From Patellaria atrata CBS 101060 (lineage: Eukaryota > Ascomycota > Dothideomycetes > Patellariales > Patellariaceae), in NCBI GenBank assembly GCA_010093705.1, contig MU006092.1, positions 1,012,500 through 1,076,499 of the forward strand: a stretch of DNA of 64,000 nt, read 5' to 3'. Within the stretch, counting starts at the first letter, position 1; each line of letters opens with the position of its first letter. This document shows, piece by piece, positions 33,738 through 44,813 of the stretch. The notes below the pieces were generated by a model. That model was given only the letters and a program-made list of their open reading frames with translations. It ran no database searches and was not told where the DNA came from. A program made the translations under genes and the position numbers.

Positions 33738-35190
33738 GATGTATTTGTTTGGTGGTGATTGGTAAAGACTGCCGAGTTTATAGATTGATTTCTGAGTCTG
33801 GAAAGATTGTGAATTGCAGAATGAAAAGAATGAAATCTGCCCGGCAGATATAAATATCAAAAAAAAAAAAAAAATGACAGCGATGACTCTATGAAGGAGA
33901 GCAAAAACCGTGACAAAAGAAATAAGGAAAGAAAACACAAGGAAATTCGTGTGAGGTGGTGTTTGATCGATGTGATGACTTTGTCTGAAGATGAGAGAAT
34001 CTGTAGGAGATACCTACGTGTCTTAAGTATCTCATCGTCCTCCATGTAGAATCACAAACATACAAACTAAGTTCGAGAGTTTCTATAATTGTATCTGTTT
34101 GCAATGGTTGAGATTTGAGTAGTCGCTGGTGTGGCCAATTAGATAGCAGAAGTCCATTTTGCGGCTCAAGCCGAAACGAACGTAGGGGAGTTTCATAGAC
34201 AAGACGTCCCCACCAAAGTGAGCGCTTACATGAAGTAGAGGTACCTGAAAGACTTGATCAACTGAGACCACTCAGATCTTCTGGATGAAACTATAGCCTC
34301 ATGCATGTGGTAGCCACATCGACCGGCATTGATTTAGAGCCTCATTGTTTGGTTGCCATCCGTTGATCGGATAGTTTCAACGGCTTCCGCGGTCGCATCC
34401 ACCCTAATTGCGCGCGAAACAATTCTATTTTGAGATTCAATGGCAATACAAATTGGAAGACTTTTCGTCATAACATACACCTTTGAGCTTGTCTGATGTT
34501 GTGGTGATTCGTAAAGCAAGCGTAGAGCTGGAAGACGCGGATCGGCATACTGCGCTGTAGCTTAAGTTTGTCTTTGTCGAACCAATTCAATTAGGTGACC
34601 TGCAAAGTATTGTCGTAAGATAGATGAGAAGTTTTTGGATTAACCGAACCTAAATCGAATGATGTAAAGTATTGGAGGATGAAAGCGCGAGATGATTGTT
34701 TGTGAGCAAATGTCTTTGCTTGTTTCTCAGCGTCAAAATGATTCAGCTGCGATTTCGCACTAAGCTCAACCTGGATACATGAATTCTGCTGCTTCCATTG
34801 TCATATGTGTATGTACATTGGAAAGAAAGTAGATGTGAGAAAGGAATTGAGCCTATACCTATACAAAAAACGTAATTCAACGATATGTAATTCAGATCAC
34901 GGTGGAATTTGATTTCTCGGTCATGTTGTAGATAAGTCTCTATTGAAGTGTGAGATGCATGAATCATCTTTTAGTCCGAAGCTATGCTGTCTGAGCTTGT
35001 AGAATTAGCTGCAACGGGCTGAGAATTATTTGATTCTGAAGTCTCAAAATTAAATCATAGCCGTTCGAAAGACCACTATTTCAGCATCAAATGGTCCTCT
35101 CAGTTATCAGACCACCTGAACTGCCATCTTCCAGTACCCTGATCGGATACTTGTACAGTACGATGAGGATTTCGAATTTGCCCGGAATGC
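33738..35190. other. Gene-free stretch, 1.45 kb
   Basis: No gene is supported. It contains an A homopolymer at about 33858-33874 and otherwise ordinary intergenic DNA between two minus-strand genes. Confidence 0.5.
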
Positions 35191-36800
35191 TCACCTCCCA
35201 AATCTTTTCAATTCCCACCATCGTAATGGTGGAAAAGTGATTGCAGCCCACGCAAATCCGACATAGTTACCCATCTACACAAGGTTAGCCATTGAGAGAC
35301 ATGACACGCAGTACAAATGTAACTTACATCAGCTCCATACTCTCCGACGAGTGCAGCAACTGGGCCGATATACCATACTTGTGCCATGCAAAGGATAGCA
35401 CCCACCCAGCCGACCAGAAATGCTACAATGGCAGCTATCCCTAACGGCAATTGTTCGCTTCGATTCCAGATATCCCATCTCCACGCTCTTTCATTGTTCC
35501 TTCTGAACAACAGATGTTCCTCCAGCGTGATAGCAATCCAAATCGATACCCAGTAACCCATGAGCGCAAGAAAGTTGGTGAAGATCGCTGCAAGATGGTC
35601 GCGGCCAGCTAAAGCACACACGGTATAGATGACCACTCCAATGGTATTCCACACAACCCTAGGGACACGTTCAAGGTACCGGCCCAGGATCTGGAAATCT
35701 ATTCCACTGGAATAGGTCGGAGGGACAAGGTTCGCAATAAGTCCTAGGGCCACAACAACGCTGCAAAAGCTGCCGAAACTTCCAAGTGGTCGATAACCTT
35801 CGACGATAAGAGCTCCTTGAGAGACATTGTAAGCTGAGTGGAAGGTTTCATCTGTATGTGTTCCCGATGCTAAACCTATTCCGAGCATGAAAGCAAATGT
35901 AAAGCTAAATGACAACCCAATCATAGTGATGCCAAAGATTTTCCATCTTGGTGTCCTCTCCGGATAATATACGAGGTAATCTGCAGCTCCACCACCATAG
36001 GTTATCGCAGCCGCGAGAGATAGGCTGAAGAATGATATGCGATTACCGATTACCGTGCGTGGATCTCCTTCTGAAGTGCTCGATACGTCAAACTTAGGAC
36101 CGGCCACACCAGCAAGGATAGACAATACTACGAGCTGTGGAAGCCAAGCGTACCGTTCGTAATAGTGGAACATCTGGTATCCAAAACTCGTGACAACCCA
36201 AGCAATAATGGCAACAATGACTATTCCTACAGCAATAGACATGTTATTCGTAGACACAAATGAAAGTATTTGTCCCGCAATGACACAGTCGATGAGGGCG
36301 TAACCGAGAAGGACAATGATATTGAGTAAGACAACAATCTTCACAGGATACCAGCCCATAGTGTACCTTGCAAATATCATTGTCCGATTTCCTGAACGAG
36401 GCCCGAATGTTGCGGTATAGGCGACTGCAAGGCATCCAACCAGCATTCCTAGGACAGAACATAGTACAGAATCCAAAAACCCCAAGTGGAATATGGCAGG
36501 CCCCAGCATTCCCAAAGTGATGTTGTTCGCAGCAAGGTTGATAGAGAACCACATGATTGCAATCTGCATATATCCGAGGGATTTCAAGTCATGACGTTCG
36601 TCTGGCTCAACCCTTTGTATGCCTCGAGCTTCCAAATTGTAGGCAAGCAATCGTCGCTCAAATGACTGGAGAAAGTTTTTAAACTTTCCAGTTAAGTTTT
36701 CGTGGTCCCGTATCTGCTCATTGGGGGTAGCATCACTCTCTCCGAGCTTTGGAGCAAGGACTGGGCCTTTCTCAATATCCTGACGGTCGTTAGCCCTCAT
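35191..36800 (-). CDS. NCS1-family permease, probable thiamine or thiamine-precursor transporter
   Basis: Exons 35328-36800 and 35191-35274 give 518 residues. The 53-bp intron (GTAAGT...GTAG) restores the family's C-terminus, MGNYVGFAWAAITFPPLRWW then ELKRFGR. The protein resembles the FCY2 purine-cytosine permease branch of NCS1, with about 12 membrane spans. Family features include FSINLAANNITLGMLGPAIF (TM1), GPRSGNRTMIFARYTMGWYP, GGGAADYLVYYPERTPRWKI and SSGIDFQILGRYLERVPRVVW. The hydrophilic N-terminus of about 70 residues is typical. The leader carries a TPP riboswitch (36848-36980), so expression should fall when cellular TPP is high. That argues for uptake of thiamine or its pyrimidine HMP rather than cytosine or purines. 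Substrate choice is inference. Confidence 0.9.
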
Positions 36801-36805
36801 CGTAA

Positions 36806-37039
36806 CCTATTACTGTCAGCTATTCTTTGATCCGAATTAATGGGGAAGCATGAATCCTTTCGCAGGTATGAACCTGATCAAGTTCAAGCCGTCTTTCTCA
36901 GAACGCCTCCTTGCAATTGTCTAACCTCTCCGTTGGAAAGATAGAAAAAATTACTTGGTATGACGAACACCGGCTCATGCATTTTCGAAAAGATACCTTG
37001 ATCCAGCCAGATATATCTGCTCCATGATTCCCGCTCCAT
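36806..37039 (-). other. 5' leader with probable riboswitch-containing intron and two upstream ATGs
   Basis: Reading on the minus strand, uATGs occur at 37039 and 37025, followed by a GTATCT donor at 36996. Candidate acceptors lie just before the main ATG (TAATAG, exon from 36806, or GACAG, exon from 36812). The aptamer lies inside this roughly 190-nt intron. After splicing at 36806 both uATGs give short uORFs that end near or overlapping the main ATG at 36800, in other frames. If unspliced, the uORF from 37039 runs through the aptamer to a TGA. No splice form extends the permease N-terminus. Confidence 0.5.
36848..36980 (-). promoter_or_regulatory. TPP riboswitch aptamer (THI element)
   Basis: On the minus strand the order of conserved TPP-aptamer parts is intact. 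P1 5' strand is GCATGAG (36980-36974). GCCGGTG opens P2. A long variable P3 arm follows, as is usual in fungi, then the invariant CTGAGA. CGGC closes P2. The P4/P5 core reads TTGAACTTGATCAGGTTCAT followed by ACCTGCGAAAGGA. P1 closes with TTCATGC (ending 36848). P1 pairs over 7 bp including one wobble, and P2 over 4 bp. The element lies 48 nt upstream of the ATG of the NCS1 permease on the same strand. TPP riboswitches in fungi are established for THI4 and NMT1 genes, where they act through alternative splicing. Confidence 0.9.
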
Positions 37040-38393
37040 ATGGGATCGTACTTAAGTACTTTTTGTCACTGTTTAAGACCGCTTAATATCTTTTTAAGTT
37101 GCGCTACCGCGATATGCCGGTCTTGATTCAATTATAATGAATTCGAAAAATGCTGAAAGGGCTTGCGAATCTGTAGAGACAATTGATAGACAACTTAGAT
37201 TTGAAATTCAAGACTTGAGAAAATTCTGATGTTAAGATAGGTTGCTTAAGCCGGCCGGCATAAAACCCCACATGCCGTACTTCGGCGTCATATCTGTATT
37301 TTTTTTTCTATCAAAATTTTCATTTTCAATGCGGAGGCTTCCTTTAAATGAAGAGTTTGACTTTGCTTTTGCCAACTAGGAACTGAAAGAAAATCTAAAA
37401 TATAATCGAAGTAGTTTCTATCCTTATCGTTGTATTCATAGCCTACTCTACGCTAGCTCTCAAAGTCGTTTCTGACTGACTTCCCTTGATATGGACATCC
37501 AAGCCATACGAATGACCCCAACCGTACGTAGGAAAGCACCGAACAGACAATAGAGATTGGTTGATACTGTGAGAATTCAAAATTCGCCAGTAGCTGCTCG
37601 GCAAGTGTACAGATTTCGTAAGTCCTAACCATAGTAGAGAAGATTAGAAGACAGTCTTTCTAAAGCTATCGAGAGGTACATCTGATGGGAATTAGGACTA
37701 TATTTGCTTCTTTCATCCTGAGTCTATATGTGCTATTTGGTCAGAAACGCTTGGTAGTTCAGCACTTGGCGCATTGCAGAATCTGCTCTTCTCGTTGTAT
37801 CTTTAGTTCTCTGCGACTGAACTCTTGGTCTTCAAACCGGACGAGTTCTCAAGACCCAATACGCAGATGATATTCTGCGAGTGATATTGAATACTGAATG
37901 TAAGGGTCACACAGAATGTTGTATCCGCCACTAACACCAGCGAGGATGAGATTAACACCAATGGTGGAGGACCTCTGTGGTTTCGAAGCAAGAAAATTGT
38001 TTTGCAACGGGACAGGATGGTTCGTCTGAACATAGTATTACAAACAAACCCCTCTTTAGATTTCACAATCATTGAGCGAAAGATCGTCCTTGGGTCTTTC
38101 TACACATATATCATTCATTTCGCCCTTTCTCACTGATTTTTAACCTCATATTTGATCCACAACGCAAGCCTTACGGATTATGATCGGAACCAATAGCCGT
38201 CGAGAGTGCACATTTGGATGTCCATAGCTCTCATATGGGGTTATGTGCCGGCCGATAATTCCTATACCTCGGATGAGAAGCACTACGCAAGGTTCGGACG
38301 CGATATCTTAATAGAACCTCTCGATCTACGCTCGTCGTGCTGCGTAGAATTGTTTCCTCTCATTTACCTTATTCGCAAGAAACAAGGGCATCT
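37040..38393. other. Gene-free stretch, permease promoter side
   Basis: This 1.35-kb region is upstream of the permease leader and downstream of the Tim17-like gene. No gene is supported. Confidence 0.5.
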
Positions 38394-39194
38394 TCAATTT
38401 TCGGTATTGCGTTTTGTTCCTTCCCCACGGTCTTCTGAAAGATACTCTCGAACTTTCTTTTGTCGTCTCATGGCCTGCCAATCCATCACTTTGCCAGGGA
38501 CATCTGACACAAGATCCACATACCACAAGCGATTCCCTCTCGCTAAATAGAGCACATCTTGTATAAACCCGAATCCTATACCAGCTAGGAGGCCAATACG
38601 TGCAGTTCGCGCTGCTGTAGGTAATGGAAATTTATCTTTGCAAACGCATTAGCCACCATTTGGTCATGCTCAAATGGGGAAGAACATACTCCACAAACTA
38701 AATGCTCCCGCCGATCCCAACCCGGCACAAACAGTATTCACTGCATCTTTCTCCCCTAATCCTAACCGTCCGGCAACTCCAAAAAGCCCACCGCCTTCAA
38801 TCTGCCCCCATCTCCAATCACTTCTTGTTCCTACTAAACCCTCCCTGAGTCTATCTACCGCCTCTTCAATGGTAAAGAACAACAGTGTCCAGATTCCTAC
38901 CTTGATGCCCATGAGAGCACCCTCTCGTACAGCCCCCAAAGCCACGTGGTAGTTTTTCGTCTTGTGGTATAGGAACCATCCTGTCTGCGATTTGGGTAAA
39001 CGGTGGGCGTTTTCGGCGCGGTATCGTAAACCGGCCATCAAGCCGCCTTGTGTCATTCCAAGAACAACGCCGCAGAAGAAACCAGCGGATGTGGAGAGGA
39101 CAGCGCGGACGGGGTAGGGCATACCCAGGCGACGACGGTCATAGGTAGGAGTTGTTGAGAGCACAGAGGGTTCAGTAGTAGAAATTGAATCCAT
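38394..39194 (-). CDS. Tim17/Tim22-like membrane protein, probably mitochondrial
   Basis: Exons 38690-39194 and 38394-38635 give 248 residues, joined by a 54-bp intron (GTATGT donor, GGCTAATG branch point). The protein has three or four Gly-rich hydrophobic segments: VLSTSAGFFCGVVLGMTQGG, ALMGIKVGIWTLLFFTIEEA, GLGSAGAFSLW and ARIGLLAGIGFGFIQDVLY. The first two resemble the Gly-spaced helices of the Tim17/Tim22/Tim23 superfamily, some members of which help complex I assembly. The tail is charged (MRRQKKVREYLSEDRGEG). Splicing removes an early stop and adds a fourth hydrophobic segment. The superfamily match is weak, so the protein is best called a conserved fungal membrane protein of unknown role. 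Confidence 0.6.
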
Positions 39195-40278
39195 TGCGGG
39201 TATCACGACGGATTGGCTCTGTGTAAAAAAACTTTTATGGTGCGACTTTTGCGCATCTCTACTATTTCTCTGCTATGAACGGAAAGCTTCCAGGTTGAAG
39301 CCTTCCATTGAAACTGATGAGAAGCTTGGACCATCACCAGCCGAGGTTCGTAGGGTGGCAGCCAAGCACACTAGCTGACTCATTCGCTTTGTGGTCCGTG
39401 CCTGAATTCCATTGGTATAAGAACTTCGCCCTTCTCCCTCTCTCTTAATTTCTTTTTTCCTTCTTCATACTTACCTTCTTGGGGTCGCTTGGGATCAAGA
39501 ATCCGAGCACCTAGAGAACCGTCCTGCATTGCACAACGCGGCGATCGGATCTCTACTGTTCTCCTTCGGGGGCACAGCTGGGGCAATTTTTGCTGGCAAA
39601 CCTATCCTTTTTCATTGATCTGCTCATTATTGGTGGGCTGTTTAGGAAAGAGTTCGGTATCTACTGTCTTGTGATTGTGAGATTATGGATCGTCAGCTTG
39701 CATGATTCTTAAATGTCTTGTTCTTTTGTGAAGGTATGACTCTCTTGGATATCTTACGGCTAGATCGTAGCTTAGAATTCAAATAGCTTTCATCAAGTGC
39801 GAGCCTATCCTTCTCCCTGTTAGGCCGTTGGATGCTTGTCCATAGCGTCCGTTATCGCCTTTCCCCATCTAGTTACGTTCCATGGCCGCACTGGACGTTA
39901 TCACCTACGTCCCGTAGAATATGTAATCCCTAAATAGTATAATAGGAACAAATCCGACTTTGGTTCACTCTGCTTCTGCAGCATTGATCCATTAGCCGCC
40001 TCTTACGGCAACGGATGCTTGAACGTCGTGAGTACCTAAAGAATCTACTGCCTCAAGAAATGGTCCCGAGTTCTCATTTCCATAATTTGAATGCACCTCA
40101 TAACACACGAAGTAGGAACAGAGCTACCACAACTGAGTGTAACTTTGATTATCCTGTATAGGGACACGATAAGATCAATACAATCTGGGAAATTATGCTT
40201 GTGCGTCTAAAGGGACATTCCTTTGGTAAATCGGAGATGGAATCGGCTTGTCATCCCTTCTAACATCTTTAATATTTA
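39195..40278. other. Gene-free stretch
   Basis: Upstream of the Tim17-like gene and downstream of the aldo/keto reductase. I see no supported gene. Confidence 0.5.
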
Positions 40279-41367
40279 TCAATCTTTGCTGATCGTCGGA
40301 TCCCAGCCGGAGGACTCATAAGCCCCAGTATCCAGTTCCTTCATATCTTCCTCGTCTAACTCGAAATTGAAGACGTCCGCATTTTCCTCAATCCTCGTTA
40401 AATTAACCGTCTTCGGTAGCGGAACGAAACCCTACACAACCGAAACATTAGCATCTACCCCTACATTCGCGCATAATAATTGAATCAGAACAGCTGCTTT
40501 ACCATTTGGAGACTCCATCTTAAGAGCACCTGCGCAACACTCCTCCCATGCTTCTCCGCCAACTTCACCAAAACTAGCTCGTCGTTCCTCGTCGCTCTAA
40601 TCAGCGGCGAATACGCCTCCATCACAATCCCCCTCTCGCGACACCAGTTCACGATATCAGGCCTTGCCATCCACGGATGCAGCTCCACCTGATTCACACT
40701 AATAACGCCCTCCTTCCCCCACCCTTGCTCCTTAATATACGCCTCCAACTCCTCCAAATGATGGTCCCCATAATTACTCACCCCGATACTCCTAATCTTC
40801 CCTTCCTTCACCCCCTCGACCAGCGCCTTCCACGCGCCTAGCCTGTTCTCTTTTCCGCCATAGGGCGCGTGCAGGAGGTACAAGTCTATGTAGTCCAGCC
40901 CGGTTTTCTCAAAGGTCCCCGCGATGGCCTTTTTGGCGCCTTCATAGCTGATCTCGCGTGGAGGGACTTTGGTGGTGTAGAAGAGGGCGGAGCGCGGGAG
41001 GCCCGAGGCAAGGAGCGCTTTGGCGCAGGGACCTTCGTTGTAGTAGCCTACGGCGGTGTCGACATGGCGATAGCCCGCTTTGAAAGCGTGGGAGACCAGG
41101 GCTTCAGCTTCAGCGGCGGGGCTGAGAAGTAAGTTAGGAGGGATGGTGTATGGGGAAGGGAAAGGGGTGTTACGTTTGGTAAACTCCGAATCCGAAGATT
41201 GGGATATCATAGCCAGAGGGCATGGGTAAGGTGGAATCAATTTTGAGTTTGGAGGTCATGGTGGAGGAGAATCGGGCTGATTGCTGAAAAGGGGAAGATA
41301 ATAATAGTTTAGGATGGGATGTCTTCAGTTCGTTGATAATTCGAAATGAATTCAAAGCGTATCGCAT
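40279..41367 (-). CDS. Aldo/keto reductase
   Basis: Three minus-strand exons (41174-41367, 40503-41121, 40279-40431) give 321 residues from the first ATG. An internal ATG at 41259 gives 285. It is an NADPH-dependent oxidoreductase of the AKR fold. Counting from the internal ATG, the catalytic tetrad is Asp50 and Tyr55 (GYRHVDTAVGYYNEG), Lys80 (FYTTKVPP) and His113 (LYLLHAPYGG). Further motifs are IGVSNYGDHHLEEL, NQVELHPWMARPDIVNWCR, and the NADPH-binding FVPLPKTVNLTRIEENADVF. The extra 36 residues of the long form look like a mitochondrial presequence (basic, Ser-rich, ending QQSARFSST). Two start sites might give mitochondrial and cytosolic forms. The substrate is unknown. Confidence 0.88.
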
Positions 41368-41848
41368 AATAGTCTTACTGAAGCGTTACACGAGATAAAA
41401 TGTTCTGATAACTTCTTGATATGATATCTAATCGTTCGGTGAAAAGTACAGTATGAAGAGCGAGGCTCGGATTTATTACATGATGTCAGGACGGGAACGG
41501 CGTTTAAGGTTAGTAATGAGACCTCCGGAGATAGACGGTTATAACTTTGAAACAACTCTAAAAGCTCTTGATGGATTACACTACCGTAAATGCTACCCTT
41601 ATGCGTCTCTAACATGTAGTGATTATTAACGTTGTAAGTCGTTGTACTTTAGGCAAACCTGAAGTAGAATGTATGTTGACAGATGAATAAGTTCTATGAC
41701 ATTGTGTTTGTCTTGTTTGTTAGAACTATGTAACACGTCACAGGTCAATCTCGGCAACAGCGATTTCTATTCGAACAAGCTCTCGTGAATATGATAACCG
41801 AAACACATCAACTTCCCACAAGCGGAAGGCGCTAGAATAGTTAGCAAA
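41368..41848. other. Divergent promoter region
   Basis: This 480-bp region separates the aldo/keto reductase (-) and DOM34 (+). No specific element was called. Confidence 0.5.
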
Positions 41849-43137
41849 ATGCGTCTGATAAAAAACAACATAGAAAAGAAGGATGGCTCGAGTAGTGCAA
41901 CTCTTCTCCCTGAGGAGCCTGAGGATATGGTAATCCTTTACCCCACGTACTCGTCTTCACGCGTCCTGCATCTAGCATTTTTATAACTCCTACCTCTCAG
42001 TGGCATGCCTACAATCTCATCCGCCCAACCGATCTGATCCGCGCGTCTGCAATTCGGCGAGTCACCAATGAATCCAGCACTGGGAGCACTTCCTCCCAGC
42101 GCGTCCATACCAACCTCACCTTACGCGTCACATCGACCAATTTCGACACCGCAGCATCCGCACTCCACGTTTCCGGCCGGGTCGCAGTCGAAAATCCATA
42201 CGTAAGACTCGGCGGCTTTCACACCCTCGACCTTGAACTGCAGCGGAACTTCACGCTCGAGAAAGCCGATGGCTGGGACAGCGTTGCGCTGGAGATTCTG
42301 CGGGAAGCCACGGATCAGACACGGAGAGTCGAGGTCTGGGCGGTGATCATGCAGGAAGGGCTCGCGAACATCGTGCTCGTGACGGTGCATCAGACGATCC
42401 TGAGACAGAGGGTCGAGGTGCCAATTCCGAGGAAACGGAGAGGAGGTATTGCGGACCATGAGAAGGCGCTAAATAAATTCTATACGACGACGCTAGAGAC
42501 GATACTAAGACAGGTGGATTTGAGCGTTACTCCTCCGCCACCGTTGCTACTTGCTTCTCCCGGCTTCACTGCTGCGGGTTTTCAGTCGTTTATCAAGGCG
42601 CAGGCGCAGTCGAAGGGGGATAAGGCGCTTTTGGCGCTGCTTCCGAAGATTATCGTAGCACACTCGAGCTCGGGACATGTACATTCGTTATCTGAGGTCT
42701 TAGCCTCCCCCGCTATCACAGCTCAACTGTCAGACACGAAATACGCGAGAGAAACGTTACTGATGGATAAGTTCTTCTCGCTACTTCGTGCAGATGATGC
42801 ACGGGCCTGGTATGGGCCCAAAGAAGTAGAAAGAGCCGTTGAGAAAGGCGCAGTGGGTCGTGGAGGCGGAATCCTGCTGATTAGCAATTCCCTATTCCGT
42901 AGTAATGATATTGCGGAGAGGAAACGCTGGGTAAGGCTCGTAGACCGGGTAAGAGACGTGGAGGGTGGTGAGGTAAGAATCCTGAGTAGCGGGCATGAAA
43001 GCGGCAAACGACTTGAAGGTCTCGGTGATATAGCCGCGATATTAACGTTCGCTATCGAAGATTTAGATGAGAGTGATGAAGAAGAGGAAATTGATAGGAT
43101 ACCTGATAGTGGCGATGGCGAAAATGCCCAAATATGA
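41849..43137 (+). CDS. DOM34: DOM34/Pelota mRNA surveillance factor
   Basis: Exons 41849-41929 and 42001-43137 give 405 residues, joined by a 71-bp intron between complete codons. Dom34 with Hbs1 rescues ribosomes stalled on mRNA (no-go and non-stop decay). It is an eRF1 paralog lacking the GGQ motif, and none is seen here. The N-terminal Sm-like domain starts MRLIKNNIEKKDGSSSATLL then PEEPEDMWHAYNLI and RPTDLIRASAIRRV. The central domain has ADHEKALNKFYTTTLETIL and LLLASPGFTAAGFQSFI. The C-terminal domain reads KEVERAVEKGAVGRGGGILL, then SGHESGKRLEGLGDIAAILT. It ends in the usual acidic tail (EDLDESDEEEEIDRIPDS). It is a complete, ordinary-length copy. Confidence 0.94.
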
Positions 43138-43419
43138 TTTCCGTAAGCAGACTCAGTCATAGAACAATGAGACATGCAAATATTGCATATGGAGAGTAAA
43201 TAGATTGGGCATCTCAGAAACTGGTCTTTGATTGAGTGACTAGCTAAATTCTGAAATAAGGTAGGAAATAACTCATCGACCCTACGATACTGACTAGGAA
43301 AATCAAAAAAGCAAAGTGAATATTTACATGGGAAGCTATGACTCCAAGAAATGAAACATATCGCAAGATATTCGATCTTCAATAAACAGCAATCCCGTTG
43401 ACGCCACCGGTCCAATTGA

Positions 43420-43893
43420 TCATGCAAGTCTGACAGCATTTCCTGCCTTGATAATCAAGGTGAAGATGGCCCCTATTCCGATGAAGAAGACTGCGGTTCT
43501 AACTTCGGGAGCGACGTCGTCGTTGGCGATGTACACCTTGTTGTAAGCATATCTGCTGGCGATGTAGGTTCCGGACAGGATGTTTAGCCACTTATTATCG
43601 ACACCGGCGATGTTAGCCGCGACAACAGCAGCGGCGTAGAGACCGAGATTCTCGAAGCCGTTAGCTTGAGCGCCCTCAGCACGTTGGATGCGGCCTTTGG
43701 TTTTGGCATCGATGGTCTCGTCTTCTTCAAGACGGCGGGTGAAGCTGCGGGGCTCGCGCATGTGGTAGGGTTTCTTTGAGGCAGCCTCATATGTGTTTAC
43801 TGAGTAGACATGAGGGGCGAAGGCGAGCATCCATGCAGCGGGGATGGTGTAGAGAGAGTAGTTGCCGGAGAGGCCTGAGAAGAGGGAAGCCAT
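43420..43893 (-). CDS. MAPEG-family membrane protein
   Basis: A single exon of 157 residues. MAPEG proteins are four-helix membrane proteins, many of them glutathione-dependent enzymes in eicosanoid and detoxification chemistry. Here hydrophobic segments lie at about residues 10-30, 78-97, 100-117 and 133-152. The family core is represented by RIQRAEGAQANGFENLGLYA followed by AAVVAANIAGV, where R..R/E..Q.N..EN is the glutathione-site pattern, and by the AYNKVYI segment. The fungal subgroup has no defined substrate. The gene converges with DOM34, with 282 bp between stops. Confidence 0.85.
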   Translation of the reverse strand: MASLFSGLSGNYSLYTIPAAWMLAFAPHVYSVNTYEAASKKPYHMREPRSFTRRLEEDETIDAKTKGRIQRAEGAQANGFENLGLYAAAVVAANIAGVDNKWLNILSGTYIASRYAYNKVYIANDDVAPEVRTAVFFIGIGAIFTLIIKAGNAVRLA

Positions 43894-44813
43894 TGCTGAT
43901 TGGTGTGGTTGGTGGTTGAGTTTTCGGACGAGTGAAAACGGTGCTTATGCTAAGCCTTTGAGAGGAGCAGTAAATGGTATGTGCGAGTAGCGAGTTGAGC
44001 TTAAGAGTGAAAAGCTATGGTAGATGCTTTGGAGCTTTGAAGTTGATGATTCTGGTTTGGAGATTCTGATATCAAGTTCGACGTTCCCATCAGGCCCCTT
44101 TATGTAGTTCATGAGCCGTCTCATATGTGTATCAACGACCCCACCGCCAGTTGCTTGTTAATTGAAGGATATGGATAAAAGATAGCGGTCTGCAAGCCCA
44201 AATGGTCATTCGGCGATAAAGCAGGGTTTGTGGAACGCTCGACGACGAATGAAGAGTCTGGACATTTGGAATGAGGAATGAGGATCAACCTGGGGGAGCA
44301 AGCCTCAAATGACACGACATTCTTTGCTATCATGATGTCTTGGAACAAAGTGAGCGAAAGGATGAAAAAATGCAGCCAAGTGAAGGAGGTATCCATGTTA
44401 TTCTATGTTGATTCCATGTTCTGAGTATCTTGGTGTTCGATCTGAAGTGATACAGTGGGGGATCGACTTTCACTCCGGACGAAAGTATTCGGGAAATGCT
44501 CCTGGTTGGTCAGAACTTGCTCACCTTGCATGATATATGGCAGTACATGTACATGAAATCAATACAATCCTATCGAAGAATTTCTATTGTGGAGATAGCT
44601 TTTGACGCACGTTCATACAAATCTATGTTGTTGTACCTCGTTGTCCTTAATATCGTTTGGAGTTGAGGTCGGCGGCCACGGCTGTATTCTTCCGCTTCAG
44701 GTCGCCAAGGTAATTCACGTGCAGCGAGACGCCTTCGCGATCTGCAACAAGCGGCAAAACATTCCTACTCCTGCCGAATCAACATGATAATATCCTGACA
44801 GCCAACGCTCGTT
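43894..44813. other. Divergent upstream region
   Basis: This 920-bp region separates the MAPEG gene (-) and the unknown 480-residue gene (+). I see no supported feature. Confidence 0.5.

Noticed and set aside
36841-36990. Plus-strand reading of the AACCTGATCAAG segment as a THI element
   Set aside because: On the plus strand the conserved parts are in the wrong order; only the minus strand gives CTGAGA before the P4/P5 core.
38206-38550. 114-codon plus-strand frame
   Set aside because: It overlaps exon 2 of the Tim17-like gene on the opposite strand, which has better splice and frame support.
42723-43439. 238-codon minus-strand frame
   Set aside because: Its first part is antisense to the well-supported DOM34 gene, and the Ser/Leu-rich translation has no family signal.
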